A stretch of 64,000 bases of DNA from Aptenodytes patagonicus. Its lineage: Eukaryota > Chordata > Aves > Sphenisciformes > Spheniscidae. How positions within the stretch are numbered: the stretch's first letter is position 1; every line of letters starts with the position of its first letter. This document shows, one piece after another, positions 14,101 through 25,200 of this stretch. The notes under the pieces are model-generated. The model saw only the letters and a list, made by a program, of their open reading frames with translations. It ran no database searches and was not told the origin of the DNA. A program made the translations under genes and the position numbers. The stretch is taken from contig NC_134961.1 in assembly GCF_965638725.1 (NCBI RefSeq), positions 3,906,001 through 3,970,000 of the forward strand. Reading direction: 5' to 3'.

Positions 14101-17100
14101 TCACCAGTGTCCGTTTATCTTCATGGACAGCTTTAGTCCTCTGAGTCTGTGAATGATTAAATACCAAAACACTCAGGGCTGGAGTAACTGCTCCCACCTT
14201 ACCCTCACTGCTGCACAGTGAGGAGCCCTGCAAAGTAATCTCCTCTGCTTTCACGTTGTTTCTGCAAGGCCATGCTCTGGGTGGTCAATAGCTGCATGGG
14301 GCCCTGGGAGATCCTTCCATGCAGGACAACATGAGAAGCAAATGAACTATCAGCCTTCCCCACAGGGTCTAATACTTCTCAAACAGCTTCTGCTTCTCGA
14401 TTTTTTTTTTTTTTCAGTTTTGCCTGTTAGTCTAGGCAAGTAAAGAGACACCTTTTCCAAACCATGAAAACCCTTCTTCCACGCCAGTGGTCCTATCCTG
14501 GTTGTGCTGGCCTCCTCTTTGCTGGTACATCCTACTTGATGGTAAACTGACATCACTTACCTCCCAGGTGTCGGTCCTTCTTTTATAACGCAGCTGATAT
14601 TCCAGCTCCTCATTCAAGAAATAGAAAGGAGAGTTCTGGTAGATGGTTTCCCAAGAAATATTGTAACCCTCTGAGAACACAGCAGTCAGATTGAACGGTG
14701 GCTGTGGTTTAACTGGAAGACAGGATGGTGTTACCCTTCATAACGTTACTGCAGACAAGAGGTGGCCCAGCATGGTGTCAGCAATGCCGAGCAAGTAGGG
14801 AGCAAAACTGCCCTGGCAGGGGTGGTTCCTCCTACATAGGACAACATCCACAACATTTCTGCCTCTCAGGCTCAGCAGTCCTGAGCCATGCACAGAACCT
14901 CACACCTCAGCAGCATAGTGAAGTCAGGCCCACATTTCCCTGAATATGCCTTCTGCCTGTCTCTGAACCTCCTCATCACCGAAGGAGAAGATAAACACAA
15001 GGGGCTAATACCTCCTCGGAGATGTAAAGGGTAGAGCACCTTGTTCTTCTCATGACATAGAGGACTCCGTGTAATCATGGTCACTTGCAAAGTTAGGGAA
15101 ATACCCCTCAACATAACAGACATCAGGAAAAACTGAGGCTAGTGGACACTGCATAAACCCAGTGGAAATCCCCATGTTGTAAGTGCCTAAAAGGCAAGCT
15201 TTTGTATCCCCTGCAGGGTGTTTTCATATATCGAAAAGCAGTAATGCACAAAGTCCAGCCCTAGTCTGCAGAGTCTGTCACTGAGCTATGATGCCTCTGT
15301 ATGGGGACATCTAGGAGACATGCAAAGCACCACTATCCAATCTATAGCCTGTCAGTGGGGGCAAGACACCTTCCTGAAATGTTATGGCATTTATCAAAAA
15401 GATGACACTTCTCATGTAAAGTTTAATTTCAGAAGAATCCAGGTAGAAAAATCCTTTTTCATATGCTTGCATGGTACCTGTCTGCCTGGCTAACCACCCC
15501 TTTTCTTCAGTTTGCTGCACAACACAGAACACACCAGCATTCCACCAAGTCAACTGTATGATTGCACCCAGTCTTCCTGCCATGCAGAAGAGATGGTTAG
15601 GAATTGCCCCAGAAAGGGGAAGTGCCACCTTTACTGTGTCTAGGACACCTTGTGCCACCCATAATAATGTCATGTTGGTTCAGGTGTCCACTGCAAGAGC
15701 CTCCTGGGACTCCTGTGAGGACGTTTGTGGCATTTGCAATTAAAGCAGTTCCCTCTGCCCTTTAGATTCTAGCCAAGAACAGACACTTGCATAGTCTAGG
15801 TATGAGACTGGTCTAAGGTGGAAATTTATCACCTACTGCTTCATGAGGAAAAGGAGTTTCCCCATGAAGAGGCTGAGGCCAAGCCAGCTGTAAACTCAGC
15901 CTCAAGCATAAATGTTTCTGTAGTTTACAATGGCAACGTCTACACAGACCACTGTGCTCTTATTGAGTGCACACCAAACATAGCCCCGCACCACTGGCTG
16001 CCATGCCCACTCCTTGCCCAGACTATCCTAGCAGTTAGACATAAGGTCAGACAGTATTTATCAAATCCACTATTTTTGTACTTACTGTTCTCTGCCATAT
16101 AAAAGCCTTTGGAAATCACATGCCGCCTATCAGCTATCTCTGTAACATTCACCCAGACTTTGATATCTGCCAGGAGTTCAGTCATGTCCACAGTGCACGT
16201 GTACTGTGTGTGACTAGTGTTCCTGGACAGTTGCAGGAGACTGCAGGCAGCCACAGTATTTTCTGGATCTTCCTCAGGAACCCTAAAACCACCAAAACAA
16301 ACAAACAAGTCCACATCTACCACATGCTGTAGTTGGACTAATTTGTTGCTGAACCACCAGGCATAGAAAAAAGAAGGCAACATGTTCAAATCAAAATTTA
16401 TCTTTGAACTTTGACAGATTTTTTTTGTCCTTCTAAGCATCTTTAAGGAGGAAAGTGATGCTGAAGTGTTTGTGGAAAGCAAAGGTGCCTGCCAGGGCTG
16501 CACAGCCCAGGACTGCACCCACTTTCTTGCTGGGGCAGAACAGCAGCCATACGGGGCTTGGACAAGCTGCCTGAGCCCTGCCAACACACTCAAGTGAAAG
16601 TCCATTGTTAACAGCAGCAAAGGGCAAAGTATTCCCAGGGCAGGAGAGAAAACAATGCCAAGGAAGCCAGAGTCAGTGTAGCAGTCAGTGGCAAGCAGTA
16701 CAGTCAGTGGACACAGAAACCAGGGATCCTTTGCTACGGGAGAAACCAGTTGATAACTGGAGTGTGAGGTACCAAGTAAAAACCAGCATGGCAGCAAGAA
16801 CAAGAATTCTACCTAACAAAGAGGACAGGACACCACTGTGTTATGGCCATGTTAGAAGTTCCTGCTGACTGTACTTTGCTTATCCTACTGAGACATACCA
16901 TGTTGCAGTGAGGTTATATGAACTGGCACCCAAGTCATTTCTCAGGATACAGGACAGGGTCTGTACATAGTCCACAAAGCAAGTGAGGTTTTCACAACAC
17001 GTAGCTGTAGGTTTGGAAAGAGAAAACACAATATCAAGCTTCCATGATGAAGCAAGCAGAACTTTATATCAACATACACAGTCCTCAGGGCTCCCACTAA

Positions 17101-20100
17101 ACCTGAAGGGAACAGACCACCCTGTGCCAGCCCCCCCCAAAAGTCTCCCGTTTTGGAGCATCGGATGTGTTCCATCTCTACAGGGAGGCAAGTCATTGAC
17201 AGCAAGATAAGCTTCAAACAAAAATCTATTAAAATGCTGTGGCAGCAAATGGTGTGCCAAAATACCAGGAAGTGCCCAAATTGTGACTAAATTTTCAAAC
17301 TTCTGTCCCCACTTATACAGTCACTAGAGCAGTCACATATTATTTCTGCAGGAGTCCTAGCTTATGTAGCACAAGAAGCATGGTTACCCAATCAGAAACC
17401 GTGGCATATTCAAACATTTTAATGATACCACTTCCTAAACTGAGTACTGTTCTTTGCTAGTCTAGTTTTTGTTTTATGACATCTACATGGCACTCTGCAC
17501 ATTTTAAAAAAGTGGTGTTTTAGTAATTCTTTCTTTACCATTCTCTCTGCTTACTATTTTCTACAGCTTGATAGCTGCAGCATCAATATGATCAAAATGA
17601 AAGTATTGATTTCATGTCCAGTTCCAGAGGCTCGGAATATGCTTTCCATGGAATTTTGGCAAAAAATATTTCAAATTTGTAGTTACTATAATTTCCATAA
17701 ATCATTCTGGCACTAAAGTGGTAGGCACAATTTATTAATCACTTAAACTGAAAGACTTCTAAAGAGAACTTGAAAGGCAATTGTAGAATTTGTGCTGGTC
17801 ATTAAGAAAATTAGCTAATTTGAAAGTGGTCACAAAGCAGCATTTATGCTCTAATTGTTCTGCAAGAGCTCTGCTCACATATCAATGCTATGTATCTGAT
17901 ATGTGCTGTACAAAAGCACTGTTGTTCTATGCATAACGCACTTAAGTTATCTCCCTGGATTTCAAGCAGGGAAGATGGTAGTACAGTGAGGAATGTCTGC
18001 ATTGGTGAGTCCTCTCCTGACAGCATCTTGGGCTGACAAGAGCCACCGCTACTACACTAGGAATAACTGAGTGAGGAAAGGCCTGTAGGAGATGCAGCAC
18101 GCCATGCTGGTGCAAGCCATGCCTACTACAGTGACTATTCGTCTCTTACGTGTACAGTATCACGCCTTTTGATGGGAATAAAATTGTCATCATCTAGGGA
18201 AAGATCTCAAGGTTGTTACATCCATGCTTAAATCAAGCATGGGTCCCCCCCTTACTATCAGGACTGCCCCCAGCCTGATGGGAACATGTTACTTCACAGC
18301 CATCAGGCACCCAAAACCTCTGATGCTAACCATGTTGTGAGTTCACCTCCCACTGTCATTCTGTTGCTTGCTTGCCTGGTTAGAGAAGCTGCACTCCCTG
18401 CTTCCTACCTTCCCTTTGTTGAACACGCTTTGTGTTCAGAAGAGTTGTTTGCATAAGATGAAAGCAGGCCTACGTGATATGCTCAACAACCACAATGCCT
18501 GATTTTACAGTTAAAGAGAATGCTGTATGCAGAGAACAATCGACATGGAACACAGGCAATGTGTGCATTGATACACCAGAAACATATGTTCCACCCTCCA
18601 GATAAAACGACACTCCTGACAAACAGGTTGCCTCTGCATTTACAGTCACAATGCACAGCAGGCACATCCAGTGGAGGGTGCAGCCTAATTCTAGGTCAGA
18701 GTAAATTCAAAGGAAAATAAAGTCCAACTTTTCCCACTGGCTTCACTCATCACAAAAGTTTCTTCCCAGTCCTGTTGCATCAGAGCACACACTGCTCTCT
18801 CTACATGAGCTCTGGGCAGCACTCAGATTTGTGTGCAAGACTGCCCCCCCTGCAAAGAGTCAGGATGGCAACAGAAGAAGTTTGGGGATGCTCGTGACAG
18901 ACCAGGCCAAAGGGCATACATATGCTTTATTAAACCGTAAGTGATTCAAATTATGTGGTTGTCACTTGTTTCATTTTGACTTTTTCATTTCACACTGACT
19001 TAAGAATTTTGTTCTAAAATTTTCATTAAGTTTTAACTCTCCATTTTGAGCCCTCAATAGGCTCTTCTGAGGGCCCTAGTACAAGCACTGTTTGTTCCAG
19101 AGTCTTGAACAACGTACTTTTTCTCCCTTAGCCTAAATTTACTCTCCTACAAAAATGGGGCTATAAAACACTTGCTTTCCTTTAGAGGGGGCAGCAAGTA
19201 CTAATAAGCATTGCTAATTAGCATTCTTTATGCTATTATGTTAATCAGTCAAATGGACTACTATTCCTAGGTAGCTGGTAAGCTGCAAGCATATCTTCAG
19301 GCAAGAATCTGTTAACAAAATTAAGAAGAGGACAGCTTTTTAGTGGGAAGGGCATAATTAAGTGTCCTAAAATCAGTTAGATCTAGGATGATTTGTTCAT
19401 CCTTGGCAGCTTCAGAAACAAACAAAAAACCCAAATACTTTTAACAGTAAGACCTAGTTTGGTCCAAACTGAAATTAGTACAGGGTAATTCCCTGGCTTG
19501 TGTTACACAAAATTTAGACCAGACATCACAATGGTCCTGTATGGCAGGGAAGATGTAACACTGAATTCATCTTTTCTACTAATTTAGGTTTGGAGCAGGT
19601 CCAATGCTCTGCCTAGAAGCAGCATGTAAATGCTAAACTTGCACCTGTTCCCTGCAGACACTTGTTGCTGCCTTTTTCTGTCCAGCTGACCTGTTCAGAA
19701 AGTCAGCTCTGAGTCAGCTGAAGCTTTCACAGTGGGTAGGAACCAGCAAGAAAGGGGGAGTGACTGCACAGTGCAGCCCTGAGAAAAGGGGCTCAGACTA
19801 GGAGAGGTTCACTCCACTGTCCCTGGCTGGCTGGCCAACAGCAGCCATGAACCCTGGGGATACACTGGTCTTGGCCACCAGAACTTTCCCTATAGCAAAG
19901 GTGTTTTTTTTTTTTTTTTTGGGGGGGGGGGGGGGGGAATCCTACTCTAATGTCAACAGGAGACATTTCAATGCAAGGCAGGCACTACCTCTGCACTCTC
20001 CCCACTGGTGCTGGTATGTATGTACGAGTGGTATGCAATCTGGCTGAGCTCTGCCCAGATGTGCACCTTCTTATGTCTGTCCTCCACTGTCCATGGAGCC

Positions 20101-20322
20101 TCTTCCATAACTTGTTATCCCATGGAACCCTCTCCCCTGGTACCCTATCTTGTGCTTGCTGTCCCATGGCAACCTTGTGCCATGCACATCTCAGCAGAGC
20201 CTGCATCAACAGCCACCAAGATAAATCCTGTGGGTGTACAGCCTGGAAGAGATATCTGGGAACTTACTGTACTGGAATAAAAGGAAAAAGGAGATACTCT
20301 GGAGCCACAGTTTGTTCCTCAT
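7195..20322 (-). CDS. IL21R: Interleukin-21 receptor (whole coding span, 8 coding exons)
   Basis: Type I cytokine receptor. By family knowledge it pairs with the common gamma chain at the lymphocyte surface, binds IL-21 and signals through JAK1/JAK3 to STAT3 and STAT1. Joined minus-strand exons: 20268-20322, 16899-17004, 16086-16282, 14561-14712, 13969-14146, 12704-12800, 11834-11915, 7195-8112. Every junction is GT/AG and phase-consistent, giving 1785 nt, 594 residues plus stop (human IL21R is 538). Layout: signal peptide about 1-18, fibronectin-III domain 1 about 19-120, domain 2 about 120-228 with WSEWS at 215-219, membrane helix about 236-258, Box1 (CIPDP) at about 269-273, then a tail with a conserved DSGFVDSDC patch and RSYVKQWV near the C-terminus. 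Y575 sits in YVKQ, a YxxQ STAT3-docking motif that matches human Y510 (YLRQ). A UTR-only first exon must lie upstream of 20342. The last intron carries a solo LTR on the opposite strand. Confidence 0.96.
8131..8169. repeat. (GA)n/G10 microsatellite at the IL21R last-intron acceptor
   Basis: On the plus strand this is AGGGAGAGAG, ten G, then an (AG)n run; on the minus strand it is an almost pure CT/C tract. It lies 17 bases or so from the acceptor of the last IL21R coding exon, so it forms much of that intron's polypyrimidine tract. Confidence 0.85.
9410..10001 (+). mobile_element. Solo endogenous retrovirus LTR with 5-bp target duplication
   Basis: A 592-bp element that begins TGTCCTGGTTTCGGCAGGGA and ends GGTTAAACCACGACA (TG...CA). 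It is flanked by GACAG at 9405-9409 and again at 10002-10006, a 5-bp target-site duplication as seen for ERV-L-type insertions. In the plus sense it has a perfect cAMP-response palindrome TGACGTCA at 9666-9673, a TATA box (TATATAAAG) at 9681-9689 and ATTAAA at 9870-9875, the usual U3/R order. There are no internal retroviral genes, so this is a solo LTR left by recombination. It lies in the last IL21R intron, antisense to the gene. A relative lies inverted at 62548-63099. Confidence 0.9.
11834..11915 (-). CDS. IL21R: IL21R exon: JAK-binding Box1
   Basis: 82 nt encoding LWKKMACIPDPAPFFKPLY and HNGDFK, aligned with human LWKKIWAVPSPERFFMPLY and GDFK. The proline-rich core is the Box1 element that recruits JAK1. 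Acceptor is a pyrimidine tract ending CTTCCAG, and the donor is AAG|GTATAA. Phase 2 in, phase 0 out. The exon is not visible as a long open frame and was found from the alignment. Confidence 0.93.
12704..12800 (-). CDS. IL21R: IL21R exon: transmembrane helix
   Basis: 97 nt encoding VTQTTGMGWLLLFGVAVAIA and ASIATFLAKQR, a single hydrophobic helix of about 22 residues followed by basic stop-transfer residues. Acceptor TTTCTCCAG|CAG and donor GGAG|GTAAGA. Phases 1 in and 2 out agree with both neighbours. Confidence 0.93.
13969..14146 (-). CDS. IL21R: IL21R exon: ectodomain D2 with WSEWS box
   Basis: 178 nt encoding residues 171-229. It contains NTEYEFQVRARP followed by YHGFWSEWSPLLTLKTSP, the class I cytokine-receptor hallmark WSEWS at 215-219. 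The acceptor is ATTCACAG|A and the donor CCG|GTACAT, a somewhat weak donor. Phase 0 in, phase 1 out. Confidence 0.96.
14561..14712 (-). CDS. IL21R: IL21R exon: ectodomain D2, first half
   Basis: 152 nt. It begins (I)KPQPPFNLTAVFSEGYNISW, which matches human IKPAPPFNVTVTFSGQYNISW at the start of the second fibronectin-III domain, and ends at RTDTWE just before GTAAGT. Phase 1 in, phase 0 out. Confidence 0.96.
16086..16282 (-). CDS. IL21R: IL21R exon: ectodomain D1, second half
   Basis: 197 nt encoding a segment with AACSLLQLSRNTSHTQYTC, TVDMTELLADIKVWVNVTEI and GFYMAEN, matching human TSCSLHRSAHNATHATYTC and the following strands. Sequons NTS and NVT are present. Acceptor TTTTAG|G and donor ACA|GTAAGT; phase 2 in, phase 1 out. 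Confidence 0.95.
16899..17004 (-). CDS. IL21R: IL21R exon: ectodomain D1, first half
   Basis: Encodes TCCENLTCFVDYVQTLSCIL and onward to NLTATW, 106 nt, phase 1 in and phase 2 out. It aligns with human IL21R CPDLVCYTDYLQTVICIL, including the paired cysteines and aromatic positions of the cytokine-receptor N-terminal domain. It carries two N-glycosylation sequons (both NLT). Donor is ATG|GTATGT. Confidence 0.94.
19904..19937. repeat. T17-G17 homopolymer junction
   Basis: Seventeen T (19904-19920) run directly into seventeen G (19921-19937). It lies in the first IL21R coding intron. Such a junction is prone to length error and assembly artefact, and the G run could fold as a quadruplex. Confidence 0.85.
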
Positions 20323-20342
20323 GTTGGTTGTGACTGGATGTC
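20268..20342 (-). CDS. IL21R: IL21R first coding exon (5' UTR tail plus signal peptide)
   Basis: Coding part is 20268-20322; 20323-20342 is 5' UTR. The peptide begins MRNKLWLQSISFFLLFQY, with a basic N-region followed by a hydrophobic SFFLLF core as expected of a signal peptide. The acceptor is a pure T tract ending in CAG just above 20342, and the donor is ACA|GTAAGT. It ends in phase 1, exactly what the next exon needs. I chose it over other candidates because it alone gives a hydrophobic leader, strong splice sites and correct phase. The exon is too short to stand out as an open frame. Confidence 0.88.
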
Positions 20343-21435
20343 CTGGAAAAAAAAAACCACAAGCTTAAAAACCCCCATACAACCAATTAAAAGTTCAGCT
20401 CAGCCATCTACTTTATCTTAAAGGTTGAGCTGGAATTAATCTTGCTTTCATTTAAATGTCTAAAAGTAAAGTGCCTGAATTAGGCAAGTCATCTCAGCTC
20501 TCCTGTATGTATCTACTCCATGGGCTAAGGGGAGATGACCAACAGCCCTGCCAGCTGGCCATAAACCAGGTCAGTGAAATCTCTGCTCCTTGCCAGCAGC
20601 ATGTGCACAGAGAAAGCAGCAAAGTGACTGTAGCCTCAGTCTATCCATGCAACAGGAAGGCACTTGGGTTAAGTGCTAGCCCATTTTTTCTTCATCGGTT
20701 TCCTGCAACTAGAAATGGCTTGCAACTAGGAGAAGCGACATTGCTGTGACTTAAACATCTGTACAGTGAATTAGTCAAATAGAGTCTGAATGTCACTGTG
20801 GGTCTGTATGAGCAAGGCTTGTGAGAACTCATTGATTTGGCCTATCCATGGTTAAATAAGCATGGAATATCTAGTTAAGGGACTCCAGGAAGGCACACCA
20901 GACAAAAAACCCCAACAGCCTCCCATGTGGCACAGAAGAGAATGATGGACAGCACTCACTGCAGGGGAAGGCTATCCTGATGCAGTTTGGTGAAGAGAAC
21001 CTACAGGAAAGTCTTTAGAGGACAGAGGATGTTTACAACACACAGATGACTTAAAATGAGCTCCCTGCAAAGTATTAGCTGTTGATACCCAGTACATATT
21101 TCGGCACTGTTTTCTCAAGCTACTCTGAAATGGGCTAGGCTTCCCGGGGACAAGACTTTGGAAAAGCAGTCTGTATTATTTTTGGGATATACTTCTGTTG
21201 GCAGCAAGTTGCAAGGATGCACAGACAGCAGGGAAGGCCCACATGCTGTGCCACAGAGCAGCAACTTTGTCAGTGACTGGACACACAGGAGCATCTCTGC
21301 AGAGCCCGAGAGCTCTGCAAAACCTCCTGCACCAGATTGCACAGAGGCACCTGTGAAAGTGGTATAGGTGAAGACTGGGCAGCAAGCTGTAGCCACCAAA
21401 AGATACCCAGTGCTCCTGGCAAGGCCTGGTGCAGG

Positions 21436-22215
21436 TCACAGAATCATAGAATGGTTTGGGTTGGAAGGAACCTTTAAAGGTCATCTAGTCCAACTCCCCT
21501 GCAATAAGCAGGGACATCTTCAACTACATCAGGTTGCTCAGAGCCCCATCCAACCTCCAGGGGTGGGGCATCCACCACCTCTCTGGGCAGCCTGTTCCAG
21601 TGTTTCACCACCCTCAGCGTAAAAAAAAAAATCTCACCATCCTCATTGTAAAAAATTTCTTCCTTATATCGGTCTGAATCTACCCTCTCTTAGTTTAAAA
21701 CCATTACCCCTTGTCCTATTGCAACAGGCCCTGCTAAAAAGTCTGTCCCCATCTTTCTTATAAGCCCCCTTTAAGTATTGAAAGGCTGCAATAAGATCTC
21801 CCCAGAGCCTTCTCTTCTCCAGGCTGAACAACCCCAACTCTCTCAGCCTTTCTTCATAGGAGAGGTGTTCCATCCCCCTGATCATTTTCGTGGCCCTCCT
21901 CTGGACCCACTCCAACAGGTCTGTGTCTTTCTTATGCTGAGGGCTCCAGAGCTGAACACAGTACTGCAGGGGGGTCTCACCAGAGCAGAGGGGCATAATC
22001 ACCTCCCTCGACCTGCTGGCCACGCTGCTTTGGATGCAGCCCAGGATACGATTGGCCTTCTGGGCTGCGAGCGCACATTGCTGGCTCATGTCCGGCTTTT
22101 CATCCACCAGTACCCCCAAGTCCTTCTCAGCAGGGCTGCTCTCAATCTCTTCATCCCCCAGCCTGTATTGATACCAGGGGCTGCCCTGACCCAGGTGCAG
22201 GACCCAGGTCCTGGA
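21436..22215 (-). mobile_element. CR1 LINE 3' fragment
   Basis: The plus strand starts TCACAGAATCATAGAATGG, the reverse of the ATTCTATGATTCT tail of avian CR1. On the minus strand it encodes the C-terminal part of the CR1 reverse-transcriptase ORF, including [58 protein letters not shown] and RTRGNGFKL. It is 5'-truncated, as nearly all CR1 copies are. A local irregularity near the [13 protein letters not shown] segment and later frame breaks show it is dead. The 5' edge is approximate. Confidence 0.9.
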
Positions 22216-25200
22216 GTGCCTGTGCCTCCCCCCCCAGCAGCAGCAAACACCCATACAGTCACTCAGCAGAGAATGCCAGTGAGGCCTCTCCCACTTGGGG
22301 AACATTTGTGGTGTTTAAAAATTTCCCAGGTTTACTCAAATAATGAAAGCAAATTAAATTTAGCAGCCACCAAAAAGCCCCTGCAGCCCCACGTGAGCTC
22401 AGAGACTTGCTCTCAAGGCACCACAGTGTCCAGATGAGATCAGCAAGGCTCACTCAGGAGGTGCCACAAACACCTCATGGCTGCAGCACCTCAGCCCTGC
22501 AGTGGGAGCAGCCATGCTGCTGCTGCCCCTCCTTTCCTGCCAAACATACTGTGCAGATGAAGCACATGCTCCAACTCAGCAACGAGCCCCAGGCACCCTG
22601 CTCATCTCTCGCCTGCTGTGAGTGGCAAGACAGAAACTCTTTCCTCAGCCTCCATCCCTTCTTTCTGCATCACACATTTCCTTGAGGAAACACCTTTTCT
22701 TGACCCCTCTGGTCCCAGTTCTCCAAGTTTTCTCTGTATAATAACTATTGTCATTACCACTACTTCTGGTGGTGCAGACCCTGATTGCTAAGACACAGCC
22801 CACTATCTAACCCCACCTTGTGCTCCCACTTGTCATTCCACTGCTCTTCAAATTCTCATTCCTTTGAGGAAGGCACCCTGTTATCCTGCCACCTGAAACC
22901 TGCTCATCTGACTTCATGCTAAGACTGGCTGCACCATGAAAACAGACACCCTCAGGATGGTCAGTCTCCTGATGCTGATGCAGCATCTGCTTGTGACTCC
23001 CTAGCATCGAGGGCCCTGTTCCTTGCAACACATTTAATAGAAGAGCTGTGCCAAATGAACCAGCCACTGGGGCCCAGAGGCTACAAGCCCTACAGACATG
23101 ATACATGTCATTGTCCACTGCCTTTTAAAGTCATCCTTCTCCCTGCAAAATACCTAGAACCTATTGTTGCTGGGCTCAGAATATTCAGGGGTCCCCCAGC
23201 TTAGGATGCCAACAACCTGCCCAAATGGGCCTGTTCCCACCCTGAAAGAGTGCACAGTCCCCAGGACTGCTGTTGTTCTTCCTCAGGCCTTCATGACCTC
23301 TAACTGACTGTAACCCAGCACATGCTCTAGACTGCAGGACAGACTAGTGCCATCTAGTACTATGCCCTGCTGCAGAAGCCCATCTCAGCATCACTTTGCT
23401 TTGTGACTGTCACACTCCACAGTCTCAGCCACCCTATAAGGCCAAGAAAGGCAGCTTGCTGCCTCTTCTTCAGCAGAGGAAGGAAGCATTGGGCCCTCAG
23501 AGAGCTCTGCAGACCCTCTGCTTGTTTCAGAATCCAACTGGCAGTGCCCCCAATGTTTCACGTTCATGATATTTCTGTAGCTCCCTCATTTTACCCCCAT
23601 TCCTGCCTAAACGGACAGAGCAATGCAAGAGAAGTCTTTGCTACTTTTAGCTACTGGACCGTGGTTTCTTTAAAGTGCCTTCCCTATTTTCCTTCCTCTT
23701 CTCAGAGAATAGTACCATCAATCCAACGGGACAGGAAGGACTGAAAAGGAAAAAGTCAGAGCAACAAGCCCAAGTAGCTCATTGGGAAGATGTCTTATGG
23801 AGATATCAGAGGCTGCCATTACACACTGGAGAGAAGTTAACATACAAGGTTGTAATCTAGAAGGAAGCTTCCTGAGTAAGAGCACAGTAGCAAAAATAAG
23901 ACAGAAAAGCAGTAGGATCTGCTAACACAGGTGAAGCAAGGAGATGATACTTCTTCACTTGGGACTCCACTGTCCCATCTCTTACCCTTGCCAGTGCCCA
24001 CAGATTAGTCCAACACTTAATCTCCTTCACTTCTTACACAGTTCTACCTCAGCGTGGTGGGGAAGGACTCCTACCTCTGAGAGCACCATAGAAAGTGTCA
24101 GTGCTATGTGTGTCTGACCTCCTGGCTGTGCTCCAGGTTGCGATGACAGACATGGATGTGTGTGCAGAAGAGCTGGGAAAGATGCAGCTCTGCAGCAGTG
24201 TCTGTGATCTTTGATGGCTGGAAGACCTCACAGCTTTACAGAGAGATATAGCAGCCCCTGTTCTGAAGCTTCCTACAGTCAGGCCCTCTGCAAGCCTCAA
24301 TTCCAGTCTATGATTAAGACCCCCACCTTTCCTACATCCCTCCATTTGTTACACCCTTCCCATTTGCTGCCATCTGTCAGCACCCTGCTCACGTGATTGT
24401 TCACTTGGAAGGAAGAATGGCAGCAGGCAATGAGCGGAGGCAGGAACTTATTCCCTGTCTGGCATTAGAAAAATCCTTTCTACCACCTCAATTTCTCTGT
24501 CTGAAATGGGGACTCTGAGACAGCTTCATGCATCCTTGAAACCCAGTTACTCAGTTCTTATAAAGTGTCAAGCATTGTACAGCTGCTAAACACCATTGCT
24601 GCAAACTCTGTAATATCCTAGGGAACAGTGTGTGAGAGCACAGTAATAAAGTTGATTAACCATTCATATAGATGTGCACATGTAAATGGTGCTACAAGGT
24701 TTTAATATACCAGAGAATAGGAAATAGAACCAATACAGATGCAGACATTTACAAAGATTTTTGTTAAGTATCTGGAAATATGGTGCTATAAGCTGCCAAA
24801 GATGGATGCAGTCTAAACTCACAATTTGAAGTGTCTGCAGGAAATGTATGCACTTACAAAACTTCCACAAAAAAAGCCCAATTAAGAACTCAGTTTAAGT
24901 AAAATAAAAACCCCTGGTATTTCCAAGCATGAGAAAATAAATTTCATAGCTACACCCAAGCAAAAAAGAGTGGAAGTCTCTCAGTCCATCAGTTATGTGC
25001 AAAACCAAGATTTCTTCTTGAAAAAAAATTCATTATCAATGTACACTGCCATCTAATCACAAAGTTAAAGCAACAGGGAGACAGAAGGATCCTCTAGCTG
25101 TCCAGTAGAGGCCAACAGCAATGACAGCAGGGGCACAAGGGCCACGTCAGCTATAGCAAAGATTTGTAGCGAAGTCAGATATCAAGCAGTAACAAACCAA

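Noticed and set aside
21778-22437. 219-codon plus-strand frame
   Set aside because: It is the antisense shadow of the CR1 fragment at 21436-22215.
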